A DNA stretch of 64,000 nt from Phaeobacter sp. J2-8 (lineage in GTDB: Bacteria > Pseudomonadota > Alphaproteobacteria > Rhodobacterales > Rhodobacteraceae). Numbering within the stretch: position 1 is the stretch's first letter; the number at the start of each line of letters is the position of its first letter. Made by a program: the position numbers and the translations under genes. Location of the stretch: NCBI RefSeq assembly GCF_022867865.1, contig NZ_JALIEC010000001.1:788501-852500 (forward strand). The letters run 5' to 3'. This document shows, one piece after another, positions 1 to 8,636 of the stretch. Below the pieces are notes generated by a model. It ran no database searches, was not told the origin of the DNA, and saw only the letters and a list, made by a program, of their open reading frames with translations.

Positions 1-337
1 GTCGCCGGTGTAATTCTTGACGATCAACAGGCCAGCCGGCCTCGCCGGTGACGGCCAGAATGCCGGCCAGCACCGCCTCGACCGAGGGTGAGGCAAAAAC
101 CTCGCCGCAGACGGCGGCGGTCAGCATAAAAGGTCCGACAAATCCGGCATGGGCCGGTTCATGTCCCGACCCGCCGCCGGAAATCAGCGCGACGCGCGAT
201 TTGTCCCAATCGGTGCGATAGACCACCTTGATATGCGGATAGCCGTCAAGGCGCGACAACGTCCCGCCGGACGCTGCCAGCAGGCCGTCTATCGCCTCGG
301 TCACGAGGTTTTCCTTGGCGTTGATGAATTGTGCCAT
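1..337 (-). CDS. dhaK: Dihydroxyacetone kinase, DhaK-type N-terminal domain (partial, frameshifted)
   Basis: The 5' end of a DAK1-domain kinase, which phosphorylates dihydroxyacetone to DHAP; the rest lies beyond the window edge. From the ATG at 337, preceded by a strong AGGGAGG site, it reads MAQFINAKENLV, then GGGSGHEPAHAGFVG, the substrate-binding glycine/histidine region of the DhaK/DAK1 fold, then ASPSVEAVLAGILAV. Around 31-33 one extra base shifts the frame: the other frame restores the family sequence CLLIVKNYTGD. It begins 11 bp after the second ABC ATPase stop, so it looks like the last gene of the transport operon and suggests that the imported compound feeds in as dihydroxyacetone or a related triose or polyol (inference). 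The ATP-dependent and PTS-dependent types cannot be told apart from this fragment. Confidence 0.85.
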   Translation of the reverse strand, partial: MAQFINAKENLVTEAIDGLLAASGGTLSRLDGYPHIKVVYRTDWDKSRVALISGGGSGHEPAHAGFVGPFMLTAAVCGEVFASPSVEAVLAGILAVTGEAGWPVDRQELHRR

Positions 338-348
338 AATCGTCCTCC

Positions 349-1341
349 CTATAGGGCGCGGGCGCCGGATGCATCGAAATAAAGCGGATTGACCGGGCTG
401 ATTTTGATGGTGTCGTCCGGGGTGTAGCTGGCATGGGGATCGGCCAGGGTGGTGACCGCATGCCCCTGAAGTTCCAGATGCAGGCGGGTTTGATCGCCCA
501 AGTGTTCGGCGCGGATCACCCGTGCCTCGGCGCCGTCGCCCTGTTGGATATTTTCCGGGCGCAAGCCGATTTGCGGCCCCTTGTGGCTGCCTGCAAACAG
601 CGTGGAGGGCAGAATATTGATCCGCGGCAGGCCAAGGCGGCTGGCGACATAGACGCTTGTCGGGTTGGAATAGATCTCACGCGGGGTGCCGTATTGCACC
701 AAGCGCCCCGCTTCCAGCACGCCGATATGGCTGGCCATGGTCATGGCTTCGATCTGGTCATGGGTGACATACAGCAGGGTCGAGCGCAGTTCGGCATGAA
801 TGCGTTTGAGTTCGATCCGCAGGTCAGAGCGCAATTTCGCATCTAGCGACGACAGCGGTTCATCCATCAGGTAGATCGACGGCGACCGCACCAAGGCGCG
901 CCCAATCGACACCCGCTGCATTTCCCCGCCCGACAATTCGGTGGCCTTGTTGTCCAGCTTGTGCGGAATTTGCAGCACTTCGGCGATTTTGGCGACCTTG
1001 CGGGCGATCTCGTCTTCTGGTGTGTTCAGGATCGGCGAGCGCAGCGGAAAGGCGAGGTTGTCGCGCACGCTGAGATGCGGATAAAGCGAATATTGCTGGA
1101 ACACCATTGCCACGTCGCGCTGGGCGGGGGGATCGTTTTTGACATTGCGCCCGGCGATCTGGATTGATCCGCTGTCCAGCGTTTCCAACCCGGAAATCAG
1201 CCGCAGCGTGGTGGTTTTGCCGGCACCGGTTGGCCCCAGCATGACGACAAAGGCCCCGTCGGGGATATGCATCGAGATATTGTCGACCGCGCGGGTCTGG
1301 CCGAAACTCTTGGTGATTGCATCTAGGATGACCTCAGCCAT
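349..1341 (-). CDS. ABC transporter ATP-binding protein, carbohydrate/polyol type (second of pair)
   Basis: Cytoplasmic ATPase of a MalK/UgpC-type sugar importer, 330 residues. Walker A GPTGAGKTT is at about 36-44, the signature LSGGE at about 136-140, Walker B LMDEP at about 158-162, and the switch histidine in YVTHDQ. A C-terminal regulatory (TOBE-like) region contains IGLRPENI. Its start overlaps the stop of the preceding ATPase gene by 8 bp, so the two are probably translated together. Two paralogous ATPases in one operon suggest a heterodimer, whereas MalK-type ATPases usually form homodimers; this is inference from gene content. The substrate is not readable from sequence; the neighbouring DhaK favours a triose or polyol. 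Confidence 0.9.
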   Translation of the reverse strand: MAEVILDAITKSFGQTRAVDNISMHIPDGAFVVMLGPTGAGKTTTLRLISGLETLDSGSIQIAGRNVKNDPPAQRDVAMVFQQYSLYPHLSVRDNLAFPLRSPILNTPEDEIARKVAKIAEVLQIPHKLDNKATELSGGEMQRVSIGRALVRSPSIYLMDEPLSSLDAKLRSDLRIELKRIHAELRSTLLYVTHDQIEAMTMASHIGVLEAGRLVQYGTPREIYSNPTSVYVASRLGLPRINILPSTLFAGSHKGPQIGLRPENIQQGDGAEARVIRAEHLGDQTRLHLELQGHAVTTLADPHASYTPDDTIKISPVNPLYFDASGARAL

Positions 1342-2431
1342 GGATCTGGCTCCCGTCGTTCAGGGCCGAACGCAGCGCGTGGCCGGATGTTTGATCAAAG
1401 ATGGTGACGGTTTCGGATTTGAAACTTAGCCCAACGGTTTCATCCACCTTGGCCGGGTGCGCGGCGCTGACCCGCGCCTTGACCTGACCGTTGGCGGTGT
1501 CGAGCGTGATGATCTGGGTGGTGCCAAGGTATTCCGTCGCCAGAATGCGCCCCCGATAGGCCGCCGCGTCGTCCAATTGGATATGCTCGGGCCGCACACC
1601 AAAGACCAATTGCCCGGCACCGCCCTGCCGCAATGCGGGGATTGCGGTCTGGGTGCCGTTCAGATCGACCTGTGATGCGCCGGGGGCCAAGCTGGCCTTG
1701 AAGGGCAAGAAGTTCATGGGCGGCGAGCCGATGAAATCGGCAACAAACATGGTGGCGGGTTTGTCGTAGATTTCCTGCGGCGTGCCGAATTGTTCAACCA
1801 CCGCATTGTTCATCACCACAATCTTGTCGCCCATCTGCATCGCTTCCAGCTGGTCATGGGTGACATAGACCGTGGTGGCGCCCATCCGGTCATGCAGCGC
1901 GCGCAGCTCCTCGGCCATGTGTTCGCGGAATTCGGCATCCAGCGCGCCCAGTGGTTCGTCCATCATGAAGGCCTTGGGTTCGCGCACGATGGCGCGGCCC
2001 AATGCAACGCGCTGACGGTCACCACCGGACAGCCCCCCCACCGGGCGATCAAGAATATCCTCGATCCCCAGAATATGCGCGACTTCGGCGATCTTGGCCT
2101 TGACCTGGGCACGCGGCATGCCCTGGGACACCAGCGGATAGGACATGTTGCGCCGCACATTCATATGCGGGTAAAGCGCGAACATCTGGAACACAAAGGC
2201 GATGTCGCGTTGCGATGGCGGCCTTTGGCTGATCTCTTCGCCATCGAGGAAAATTTCGCCACTTGTCGGCAATTCCAGCCCGGCGATCATCCGCAGCGTC
2301 GTGGTCTTGCCACAGCCCGAGGGGCCGAGCAGCATGAAAAATTCGCCATCCTCGATGGTGAAGGAACTTTCCCGAACGGCGTTGAAGTCGCCGAAGGTTT
2401 TCTTGAGGTTTTTGATGACAATCTGCGCCAT
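1334..2431 (-). CDS. ABC transporter ATP-binding protein, carbohydrate/polyol type (first of pair)
   Basis: A 365-residue UgpC/MalK-like ATPase that powers the membrane permeases encoded upstream. Walker A GPSGCGKTT lies at about 36-44, the signature LSGGDRQR at about 135-142 (D replaces the usual E or Q), and Walker B FMMDEP at about 156-161, followed by YVTHDQLEAM. The C-terminal third contains FGVRPEHIQL, typical of the TOBE domain of this subfamily. It follows the small membrane-protein gene by 12 bp and overlaps the second ATPase gene by 8 bp. It is clearly a different protein from its neighbour, so this is a pair of diverged paralogues rather than a recent duplication. Confidence 0.9.
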   Translation of the reverse strand: MAQIVIKNLKKTFGDFNAVRESSFTIEDGEFFMLLGPSGCGKTTTLRMIAGLELPTSGEIFLDGEEISQRPPSQRDIAFVFQMFALYPHMNVRRNMSYPLVSQGMPRAQVKAKIAEVAHILGIEDILDRPVGGLSGGDRQRVALGRAIVREPKAFMMDEPLGALDAEFREHMAEELRALHDRMGATTVYVTHDQLEAMQMGDKIVVMNNAVVEQFGTPQEIYDKPATMFVADFIGSPPMNFLPFKASLAPGASQVDLNGTQTAIPALRQGGAGQLVFGVRPEHIQLDDAAAYRGRILATEYLGTTQIITLDTANGQVKARVSAAHPAKVDETVGLSFKSETVTIFDQTSGHALRSALNDGSQIHG

Positions 2432-2443
2432 GGGATAGCCTGC

Positions 2444-2632
2444 CTATTCCGGGAAATGGCTGACGACGATGAACATCACCGTGCCAATCAGCGTGACAAG
2501 GAAGGAATAGGTATATCCCCAGAGAACAAAGGGTTGCATCAGCATGAACACCCCCAGCGCGATCAGGATTGTTGCCACCATTTCCCACGGACCACGCCGC
2601 AGCTGTAGCAGACCTTGGAAAAAATCGCTCAT
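2444..2632 (-). CDS. Small two-helix membrane protein of the ABC transport operon
   Basis: A 62-residue protein with two hydrophobic stretches (about 18-36 and 39-57) ending in SHFPE. The chosen ATG at 2632 overlaps the stop of the upstream permease as ATGA, the classic translational-coupling arrangement. A longer reading upstream in the same frame runs inside the permease and is unlikely. Small membrane proteins occur in some alphaproteobacterial glycerol/polyol importers (GlpU, DUF2160). I cannot assign this one to that family with confidence, because the flanking ATPases and binding protein do not look like the GlpSTPQUV system. Its function is unknown; it is probably an accessory subunit of the permease. 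Confidence 0.7.
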   Translation of the reverse strand: MSDFFQGLLQLRRGPWEMVATILIALGVFMLMQPFVLWGYTYSFLVTLIGTVMFIVVSHFPE

Positions 2633-3567
2633 TTGCGCACCGCTCCGAATGTGATCCCGCGCAACAGATGTTTGCGCAGCAGGATGGTGAAAATCATCAC
2701 TGGCAGAAGAAAGATTGTCGCCCCGGCCGCAACAGCAGGCCAATCGAGACCGCCAACGCCGATAATGGTCGGAATGAACGGCGGCGCGGTCTGGGCTGTG
2801 GCCGAGGTGAGAAGCACCGCAAAGGCATATTCGTTCCAGGCAAAGATCAGACAGAAGATCGCGGTCGAGGCGATGCCGGTGGCGGCCTGCGGCAGCACAA
2901 CCTTGTAGAACGCCTGAAACCTTGTGTAGCCGTCGATCAGTGCCGCTTCTTCGTATTCGCGCGGGATTTCGTCGATGAACCCTTTGAGCAGCCAGACCGC
3001 GAGCGAGATATTGACCGCCGTATAGAGCAGGATCATGCCCAGATGCGTGTCCGACAGCCCCAGATTGCGATACATCAGGAAGATCGGGATCGCGACGGCA
3101 ATCGGCGGCATCATCCGGGTCGACAGGATAAAGAACAAAAGGTCATCGGCCAACGGGATCTTGAACCGGCTAAAGGCATAAGCCGCCAATGTGCCAAGGA
3201 AAATCGACAGGAATGTCGAGCCAAAGCCGATGATCACTGAATTCATGAACCGCTCGCCAAACTTCGACTGGCCGACAATGACCATGTCATATTTGCGGAC
3301 AATCTCATCCGCCCAGTTCTGGGGCGGATTGGCGTTCAGAAATTCCTCGGTTTGACGGGTGCGGGTGGTGAAAAGGTTGACGTAGCCCTCTAACGTCGGT
3401 TCGAACACCACTTTCGGCGGATAGGAAATCGCATCAGCCGGGGATTTGAAACCGGTGATCATGATCCAGACCAGCGGGATCATCGTGACCAGCGCATAGA
3501 TCACAACCATTGTGCCGGCGAACCATTTCTGCCGCGAAGACGGGGCGGTGACGGTGTAGCTGCTCAT
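2629..3567 (-). CDS. ABC transporter permease, MalG/UgpE type
   Basis: Inner-membrane permease of 312 residues with about six transmembrane segments. The cytoplasmic EAA loop is visible as EYEEAALIDGYTRFQAFY at roughly 204-221, the contact point for the ATPases. The N-terminal helix followed by FKSPADAISYPPK is typical of the MalG/UgpE branch. A loop of about 50 residues after the first helix (TRTRQTEEFLNANPPQNW) is longer than in most relatives. It follows the first permease after an unusual 121-bp gap holding two palindromic repeats, and overlaps the small membrane-protein gene by 4 bp. Confidence 0.9.
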   Translation of the reverse strand: MSSYTVTAPSSRQKWFAGTMVVIYALVTMIPLVWIMITGFKSPADAISYPPKVVFEPTLEGYVNLFTTRTRQTEEFLNANPPQNWADEIVRKYDMVIVGQSKFGERFMNSVIIGFGSTFLSIFLGTLAAYAFSRFKIPLADDLLFFILSTRMMPPIAVAIPIFLMYRNLGLSDTHLGMILLYTAVNISLAVWLLKGFIDEIPREYEEAALIDGYTRFQAFYKVVLPQAATGIASTAIFCLIFAWNEYAFAVLLTSATAQTAPPFIPTIIGVGGLDWPAVAAGATIFLLPVMIFTILLRKHLLRGITFGAVRK

Positions 3568-3590
3568 GTCGGTGTCCTCATGCCTGGCCC

Positions 3591-3668
3591 GGTCCCGGAC
3601 GTGTTCCGGGACCTCCCTGCAAAGCGTGATGTATCGTTTGATATGAGGTCCCGGATCAGGTCCGGGAC
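3591..3668. repeat. Two REP-like palindromes between the permease genes
   Basis: Two short GC-rich palindromes sit in the 121-bp gap between the permease genes. The first has 9-bp perfect arms, GGTCCCGGA and TCCGGGACC, at 3591-3599 and 3605-3613. The second has 8-bp arms, GTCCCGGA and TCCGGGAC, at 3648-3655 and 3661-3668. The same core motif occurs in both, a pattern of the dispersed REP-like elements common in alphaproteobacterial genomes. Folded in mRNA they could form stable stem-loops that adjust expression of downstream operon genes. Confidence 0.75.
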
Positions 3669-3688
3669 GGCGACGCGGCTCTGGAAGG

Positions 3689-4636
3689 TCATCGTTCTTT
3701 CACCTTGTTCAGCGCCTTGACGTAGATCGAGGCCAACCCAAACACCGTGACAAACAGGATGATCGCATAGGCCGAGGCATAGCCGGTGCGCCATTTTTCA
3801 AACGCCTCACGCTTTAGATTGATTGAGGTCAGTTCGGTGGTGGATCCCGGCCCGCCGCCGGTCAGCTGCACCACCAGATCGAACATTTTGAAATTCTCGA
3901 TCCCGCGGAACAGCACCGCCAGCATCAGGAAGGGCAGCACCATCGGAATGGTGATGGTAAAGAACTGCCGCAGTTTTGAGGCCCGGTCGATTTCGGCGGC
4001 CTCGTAGATGTAATCCGGGATCGACCGCAGGCCGGCCAGACAGATCAGCATGACAAAGGGCGTCCACATCCAGGTGTCGACAATCACGATCGACCAGGGC
4101 GCAAGATTGACCTGCCCCAGCATTTCAAAGCTCGACGGATCCTTGCCGGTGAAAAACGACACGATGTAATTGAACAGCCCGATTTGCGGCTGGTAGAGGA
4201 ATTTCCAGAAATTCCCGACCACCGCGGGCGACAGCATCATCGGCAGCACGATCACCGTGGTCCAGAAGGGCGAGCCGCGAAAATTCTTGTTGATCAGATA
4301 GGCCAGCGTGAAGCCGATCAGGACCTGCAGCACAATCGTCCAGATCAGGAAATGCGCCGTTGCCTGCATGTTCAGCCAGATGTCTAAATCGGTCAGGATG
4401 CGCTCGTAATTGCGCAGGCCAATCCACTCTGTCTCGCGGTTGATACGGTTGGCCCGAAAGTTGGTAAAGCTGAGCCGAATGGTCCAGATCAGCGGAAAAA
4501 TATTGACCGCCAGCAGTAGGAAAATCGTCGGTCCGACAAAGATCCACGCGATGGCGCGATCCGACAAGCCTTTGATTTTGCGCGCAACTGGGGCGGGCGT
4601 TGCCGCAGCAACGCGATCTATCGTACGGTCTGACAT
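3689..4636 (-). CDS. ABC transporter permease, MalF/UgpA type
   Basis: Inner-membrane permease of 315 residues with six predicted hydrophobic segments. The EAA motif YEAAEIDRASKLRQFFTIT lies at about 210-228. The N-terminal region with FVGPTIFLLLAVNIFPLIW is typical of UgpA/MalF-like subunits, and it lacks the large periplasmic domain of MalF itself. It is the second gene of the operon, 78 bp after the binding protein. It should pair with the second permease to form the channel. Confidence 0.92.
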   Translation of the reverse strand: MSDRTIDRVAAATPAPVARKIKGLSDRAIAWIFVGPTIFLLLAVNIFPLIWTIRLSFTNFRANRINRETEWIGLRNYERILTDLDIWLNMQATAHFLIWTIVLQVLIGFTLAYLINKNFRGSPFWTTVIVLPMMLSPAVVGNFWKFLYQPQIGLFNYIVSFFTGKDPSSFEMLGQVNLAPWSIVIVDTWMWTPFVMLICLAGLRSIPDYIYEAAEIDRASKLRQFFTITIPMVLPFLMLAVLFRGIENFKMFDLVVQLTGGGPGSTTELTSINLKREAFEKWRTGYASAYAIILFVTVFGLASIYVKALNKVKER

Positions 4637-4714
4637 GGGAAAACCTGTCTGTTGGACGTGGTATGTCCGTTAAGAGCCGGGGCACGATGGGCGCGCCCCG
4701 GCAATGTCAAAAGG

Positions 4715-6034
4715 TCAGAGCTTGCCTTCGTCTTCGAAGGTTTCGGTCCAATCTTCGATCAGCTTGTCCAATGCTTCCTGCGCCGTGCCCTGATCGGCCA
4801 CCACGTAATCGTGGACGCGTTTTTGCATCGCCAGCAGCAGCTCGGCATAGGTCGGTTCCTGCCAGAAGTCCTGAACATTCGCCATCGCCTCAAGGAAGTC
4901 ACCGGCAAAGGGCTGGCTGTCGGCAAAGCCCGGATCGTTCAGCACGGAATTATGCGCGGAATAGCCGCCCAATTCCCACCATTTTGCCTGAACCGTGGGC
5001 TGGGCGAACCATTTGACATATTCCAGCGCCGCATCCTGTTTGTCAGAATAGCTGATCACCGAAATACCCTGACCGCCCAATGTCGAGGCCGGGACGTTTT
5101 GCGGCGGGTTGACGAAAAAGTCGATCTTGTCGCCGCCGGTGTTGGGATCGGCATAAAGGCCGGGGAAGAAGGCGAACCAGTTCATCGCCATGGCCACCTG
5201 ACCGGATTTAAAGGCGTCGAGGCTCTCGCCCATGTAGGAATTGGTATAGCCCGGCGGTGTCGCGGTTTCGTAGAATTCCTTATAGAATTCAAGCGCCTCT
5301 ACCGCTTCGGGTGAGTTTACAGCACCCGGCATGTCATAAGAACCGGGGGTGTTTTCATATTTGAACCCCCAGGTATAGAGCGCGCCGGTCACGCCCATGG
5401 TGATGCCTTCAGAGCCACGTTCGGTAAAGATCGCAGCACCGTAAACGGTTTTGCCGTCGATTTCGCGGCCCTGGAAAAACTGGGCGATTTCCAGCAGCTC
5501 GAGCTGGTTCTTGGGTTCCGCCAATTCGCGGCCCGTCGCCTCAAGGAACGCGGCGCGAATGTCTTCGCGGGCGAACCAATCCTTGCGATAGAACCATGCA
5601 TTGGCATCGCCCATCGCGGGCAGGGCATAATAGTTTTCGGTCCCCTTGGGCCAAGTGGAATAGGCATAGACGGTCGCGGGCGCGAAATCGTCCATCGAAA
5701 TGCCTTCATCCGCGAAAAAGTCGTTCAATTTGACGTAATGACCGTTTTCGGCCCCGCCGCCGATCCATTGGCTGTCGCCGATCAGCAGATCACATAATTT
5801 GCCGCCGGAGTTCAGTTCGTTCAGCATCCGGTCTGCGAAATTTGGCCAGGGCACAAATTCAAAATTCATTGTGTGGCCGGATTCGGTTTCGAACTCTTTG
5901 GAAAGTTCTACAAGCGCGTTCGCCGGATCCCAGGCGGCCCAACAAAGTGTAAGGTCTTCGGCCTGAGACGTTGTGGCCGCGCCAGTGACCGCAAGGGCAA
6001 GTGCGCTGACCGTCGCCAGTTTCGAATAAGTCAT
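4715..6034 (-). CDS. Extracellular solute-binding protein of carbohydrate ABC transporter
   Basis: Periplasmic family-1 binding protein of 439 residues. A signal peptide covers residues 1-25 with cleavage after TTSQA, giving a mature start of EDLTLCWAAW. The start is supported by an AGGGAGGA-like site just upstream (read on the minus strand). It is the first gene of the operon, as usual when the binding protein is needed in excess. The AxWDPANALVELSKEFE opening resembles sugar/polyol-binding relatives. The ligand cannot be stated from sequence; the operon's terminal dihydroxyacetone kinase suggests a C3 or other polyol. Confidence 0.9.
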   Translation of the reverse strand: MTYSKLATVSALALAVTGAATTSQAEDLTLCWAAWDPANALVELSKEFETESGHTMNFEFVPWPNFADRMLNELNSGGKLCDLLIGDSQWIGGGAENGHYVKLNDFFADEGISMDDFAPATVYAYSTWPKGTENYYALPAMGDANAWFYRKDWFAREDIRAAFLEATGRELAEPKNQLELLEIAQFFQGREIDGKTVYGAAIFTERGSEGITMGVTGALYTWGFKYENTPGSYDMPGAVNSPEAVEALEFYKEFYETATPPGYTNSYMGESLDAFKSGQVAMAMNWFAFFPGLYADPNTGGDKIDFFVNPPQNVPASTLGGQGISVISYSDKQDAALEYVKWFAQPTVQAKWWELGGYSAHNSVLNDPGFADSQPFAGDFLEAMANVQDFWQEPTYAELLLAMQKRVHDYVVADQGTAQEALDKLIEDWTETFEDEGKL

Positions 6035-6100
6035 CCAATCCTCCCTGATTAAATGTTCCCACGATCATTTACAGGCGAATCGCGGTGTACACCCAGCGTA

Positions 6101-6150
6101 TTTGAGGTACGCCCCTCAGGTCCAGATATTTTTGAGGTTCGTACCTCAAA
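6101..6150 (-). promoter_or_regulatory. Tandem palindromic operators upstream of the ABC transport operon
   Basis: Two related palindromes lie 67-117 bp upstream of the binding-protein start. The distal one is perfect: TTTGAGGT, a four-base spacer, then ACCTCAAA (6131-6150). The proximal one (6101-6118) keeps TTTGAGG and CCCTCA. Their starts are exactly 30 bp apart, close to three helical turns, so two regulator dimers would bind the same face of DNA. This is most simply an operator pair for a substrate-responsive repressor or activator encoded elsewhere. The region 6035-6329 holds no gene that I can support. Confidence 0.65.
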
Positions 6151-6329
6151 CACAGGTCGAAAGCCCGCGCGCCGGGCGGGGCAGCGGGGGTTTGCAAGTG
6201 CTTTGACGATTGGGGGAAGGCGTGAAAAGACGCAGCTTTTCAATATTTTGCGGGCATCTCAGGGAAATGCGCGCACCAATTGCGCCGATTTTGACCTTGG
6301 GTCAATTAACCGGCGCAATGATAGCGGTA

Positions 6330-6575
6330 TCAGTCGTTTTTGGCTTCCAGCGCGGAAATGCGCGCCTTCAAAGCCTCGTTCTCTTCGCGGGCTTTTTGTG
6401 CCATGGCACGCACCGCATCGAACTCGTCCCGCGTGACGAAATCACGGTCCGCCAACCAGCGGTCCATCATGCCCTTCATCGCGGTTTCGGCTTCGGTTTT
6501 GGCACCTTGGGCCACGCCCATGGCATTGGTCATCAACTGCGAAATATCGTCGAATACCTTGTTTCGGCTTTGCAT
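6330..6575 (-). CDS. ubiK: UbiK family accessory factor (YqiC/BMFP)
   Basis: An 81-residue protein of the BMFP/YqiC family, now named UbiK, an accessory factor for aerobic ubiquinone synthesis that binds UbiJ and membrane lipids. An amphipathic N-terminal helix (residues 1-40, with the typical LMTNAMGVAQGAKTE) is followed by a C-terminal coiled coil ending in ALKARISALEAKND, as in the family. The DFVTRDEFDAVRAMAQK segment is a strong family match. It is transcribed divergently from lgt, with 104 bp between starts. Confidence 0.9.
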   Translation of the reverse strand: MQSRNKVFDDISQLMTNAMGVAQGAKTEAETAMKGMMDRWLADRDFVTRDEFDAVRAMAQKAREENEALKARISALEAKND

Positions 6576-6679
6576 GGGGTCACTCCGTTACATTCGCTCT
6601 CTATATGGCAATCGAAATGTGAAGCGACAAGGGCAGAGCCAAGGTTGACCTTGTCGAAAACCAGAGGCACAGAGCGCTT

Positions 6680-7578
6680 ATGCAGGCTATGATCCCCTTT
6701 CCCCCGCTATCGCCAGAGCTGATTTCATTCACCTTGTTCGGCATGACCTTTGCGCTGCGCTGGTATGCGCTGGCCTATATCGCCGGAATTTTGCTGGCCT
6801 GGTGGATTGCCCTGCGCGCGGTCAAACGGCCGCAGCTTTGGGCCGACAACACCGCGCCTATGCGCCCCGATCAAATCGAGGATCTGCTGACCTGGGTGAT
6901 CCTGGGGGTGATTCTGGGCGGGCGGATGGGATTCGTTCTGTTCTATCAACCCGGATATTATCTGACGCATCCGATCGAGATCCTGATGATCTGGCAGGGT
7001 GGTATGGCGTTTCATGGCGGGTTGCTGGGGGTTGTGCTGGCGGCCTGGATCTGGAGCGCGCGCAATGGCGTGGCCAAACTTCCGCTGGCGGATGTGATGG
7101 CGCTGGCCACCCCGCCGGGGCTGTTGTTCGGGCGGTTGGCAAATTTCGTCAACGCAGAGCTGTGGGGCCGGGCGACAGAAATGCCCTGGGGCGTGGCGTT
7201 CCCGGGGAACTGGCGCAATCCTGTGGCCAACCCGCAGGCCAGCTTTGTGCCCGCCACCCCAGCCAGCTTTATGAAGCCGGGCTGGAGGGGCTGATCCTTG
7301 GCGGGGTGCTGTTGTGGCTGGCCTTCCTGCGCGGCTGGTTGAAAACACCGGGGCGGATTGCGGCAATGTTCTTTGCCGGATATGGCGCGGCGCGGTTTTT
7401 CGTCGAATTCTTTCGTCAACCGGATGCCCAGTTTCAAGGGCCGGGAAACCCGCTGGGGCTGGCCTGGCATCTTAACGGATATGGCCTGACCATGGGGCAA
7501 ATGCTGTCTTTGCCGATGATCGTGATCGGCCTGTGGCTGGTGCTGCGCAAACGGCCCGGGACACCCGATCCGGCATGA
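6680..7578 (+). CDS. lgt: Prolipoprotein diacylglyceryl transferase (frame broken by one missing base)
   Basis: Lgt transfers diacylglycerol from phosphatidylglycerol to the lipobox cysteine of prolipoproteins, an essential inner-membrane step in most Gram-negatives. The first frame carries MAFHGGLLG with the conserved histidine and [15 protein letters not shown] with the conserved arginine and asparagine. The second frame continues with [13 protein letters not shown] and the C-terminal helices, including FVEFFRQPD. One base is missing near 7248-7255, where GTGCCCGCCAC should read as V-P-R-H. Restoring it gives about 299 residues, a normal length. The stop overlaps the next start as ATGA. It is probably intact in the cell and a sequence error here. 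Confidence 0.92.
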
Positions 7579-8636
7579 CGGCGTTAAAACATATTCTGCT
7601 GGAACGGATTGCCGCCGAGGGGCCAATTTCGCTGGCCGATTACATGGGCACCTGCCTGCTGCATCCCGAATATGGGGTTTATACGGCGCGTGATCCGCTG
7701 GGGGCGGCGGGGGATTTCACCACTGCGCCGGAAATCAGCCAGATGTTTGGCGAATTGATCGGCCTGTCCCTGGCGCAAAGCTGGATGGACCAGGGCGCTC
7801 CTGGGCGTTTCACGCTGGCCGAACTGGGGCCGGGGCGCGGGACGCTGATGTCTGATATTCTGCGGGCTGTGCGCCGGGTGCCGGGGTTTCTGGATGCGGC
7901 AGAGGTTGTTCTGGTCGAAGCCTCACCCACCCTGCGCGCGCGCCAGAAAGAGGCGCTGTCGGGGTATGAGGTCACTTGGGCTGATTACGCCGAAGATCTG
8001 CCGGAGGCCCCGCTCTGGCTGGTGGCGAATGAGTTTTTCGATGCCCTGCCAGTGCGTCAGTTTCAGCGCAGCGGTACAGGCTGGTGCGAGCGACGTGTCG
8101 GGGCAAAAGGCGATGATTTGATCCTCGGTTTGGCCGGGGCGGCCCCGGTGCCCGCCCTGGCGCATCGGCTTGAGGATACCCGCGACGGGGACATCGTGGA
8201 AATTGCGCCGGCGCTGCCGGGGGTGATGTCCGCCATCGGCCAGCGCATTGCCGATCATGGCGGCGCGGCATTGATTGTCGATTACGGTGATTGGCGCTCG
8301 TTGGGGGATACGGTGCAGGCGCTGGAAAAACACGCGCGTGTTGATCTGCTCGACCGGCCCGGTCAGGCCGATCTGACGGCGCATGTCGATTTCGAGGCGA
8401 TTGCAGGCGCTGTCCGTTGTGCCCACAGTCGGCTGACCACCCAGGGTGTGTTTCTGGAACGGTTGGGGATCACCCAACGTGCACAACAATTGGCGCATCA
8501 TCTGGCCGGGGCCGATCTGGAAACCCACATTGCCTCACATCGGCGGTTGACGCATCCCGAAGAAATGGGGACGCTCTTCAAAGTGCTGGGGCTGATGCAG
8601 GATGGGGCCCCGCCGATACCCGGATTGGACATATGA
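7575..8636 (+). CDS. MidA/NDUFAF7-like class I SAM-dependent methyltransferase
   Basis: A 353-residue member of COG1565, the bacterial relatives of mitochondrial NDUFAF7, which methylates an arginine of a complex I subunit. The ATG at 7575 gives [19 protein letters not shown] and overlaps the lgt stop; an upstream in-frame start lies within lgt and is not preferred. Family landmarks are [36 protein letters not shown], the SAM-binding [12 protein letters not shown] and [15 protein letters not shown]. The substrate is unproven in bacteria. It sits in a lgt-midA-pgeF run with ATGA overlaps on both sides. Confidence 0.92.
   Translation: MTALKHILLERIAAEGPISLADYMGTCLLHPEYGVYTARDPLGAAGDFTTAPEISQMFGELIGLSLAQSWMDQGAPGRFTLAELGPGRGTLMSDILRAVRRVPGFLDAAEVVLVEASPTLRARQKEALSGYEVTWADYAEDLPEAPLWLVANEFFDALPVRQFQRSGTGWCERRVGAKGDDLILGLAGAAPVPALAHRLEDTRDGDIVEIAPALPGVMSAIGQRIADHGGAALIVDYGDWRSLGDTVQALEKHARVDLLDRPGQADLTAHVDFEAIAGAVRCAHSRLTTQGVFLERLGITQRAQQLAHHLAGADLETHIASHRRLTHPEEMGTLFKVLGLMQDGAPPIPGLDI

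Noticed and set aside
1-6034. Assignment of the ABC operon as the rhizobial glycerol system GlpSTPQUV
   Set aside because: The ATPases and the 439-residue binding protein do not look like GlpS/GlpT/GlpV; I kept only a general polyol/triose inference from dhaK.
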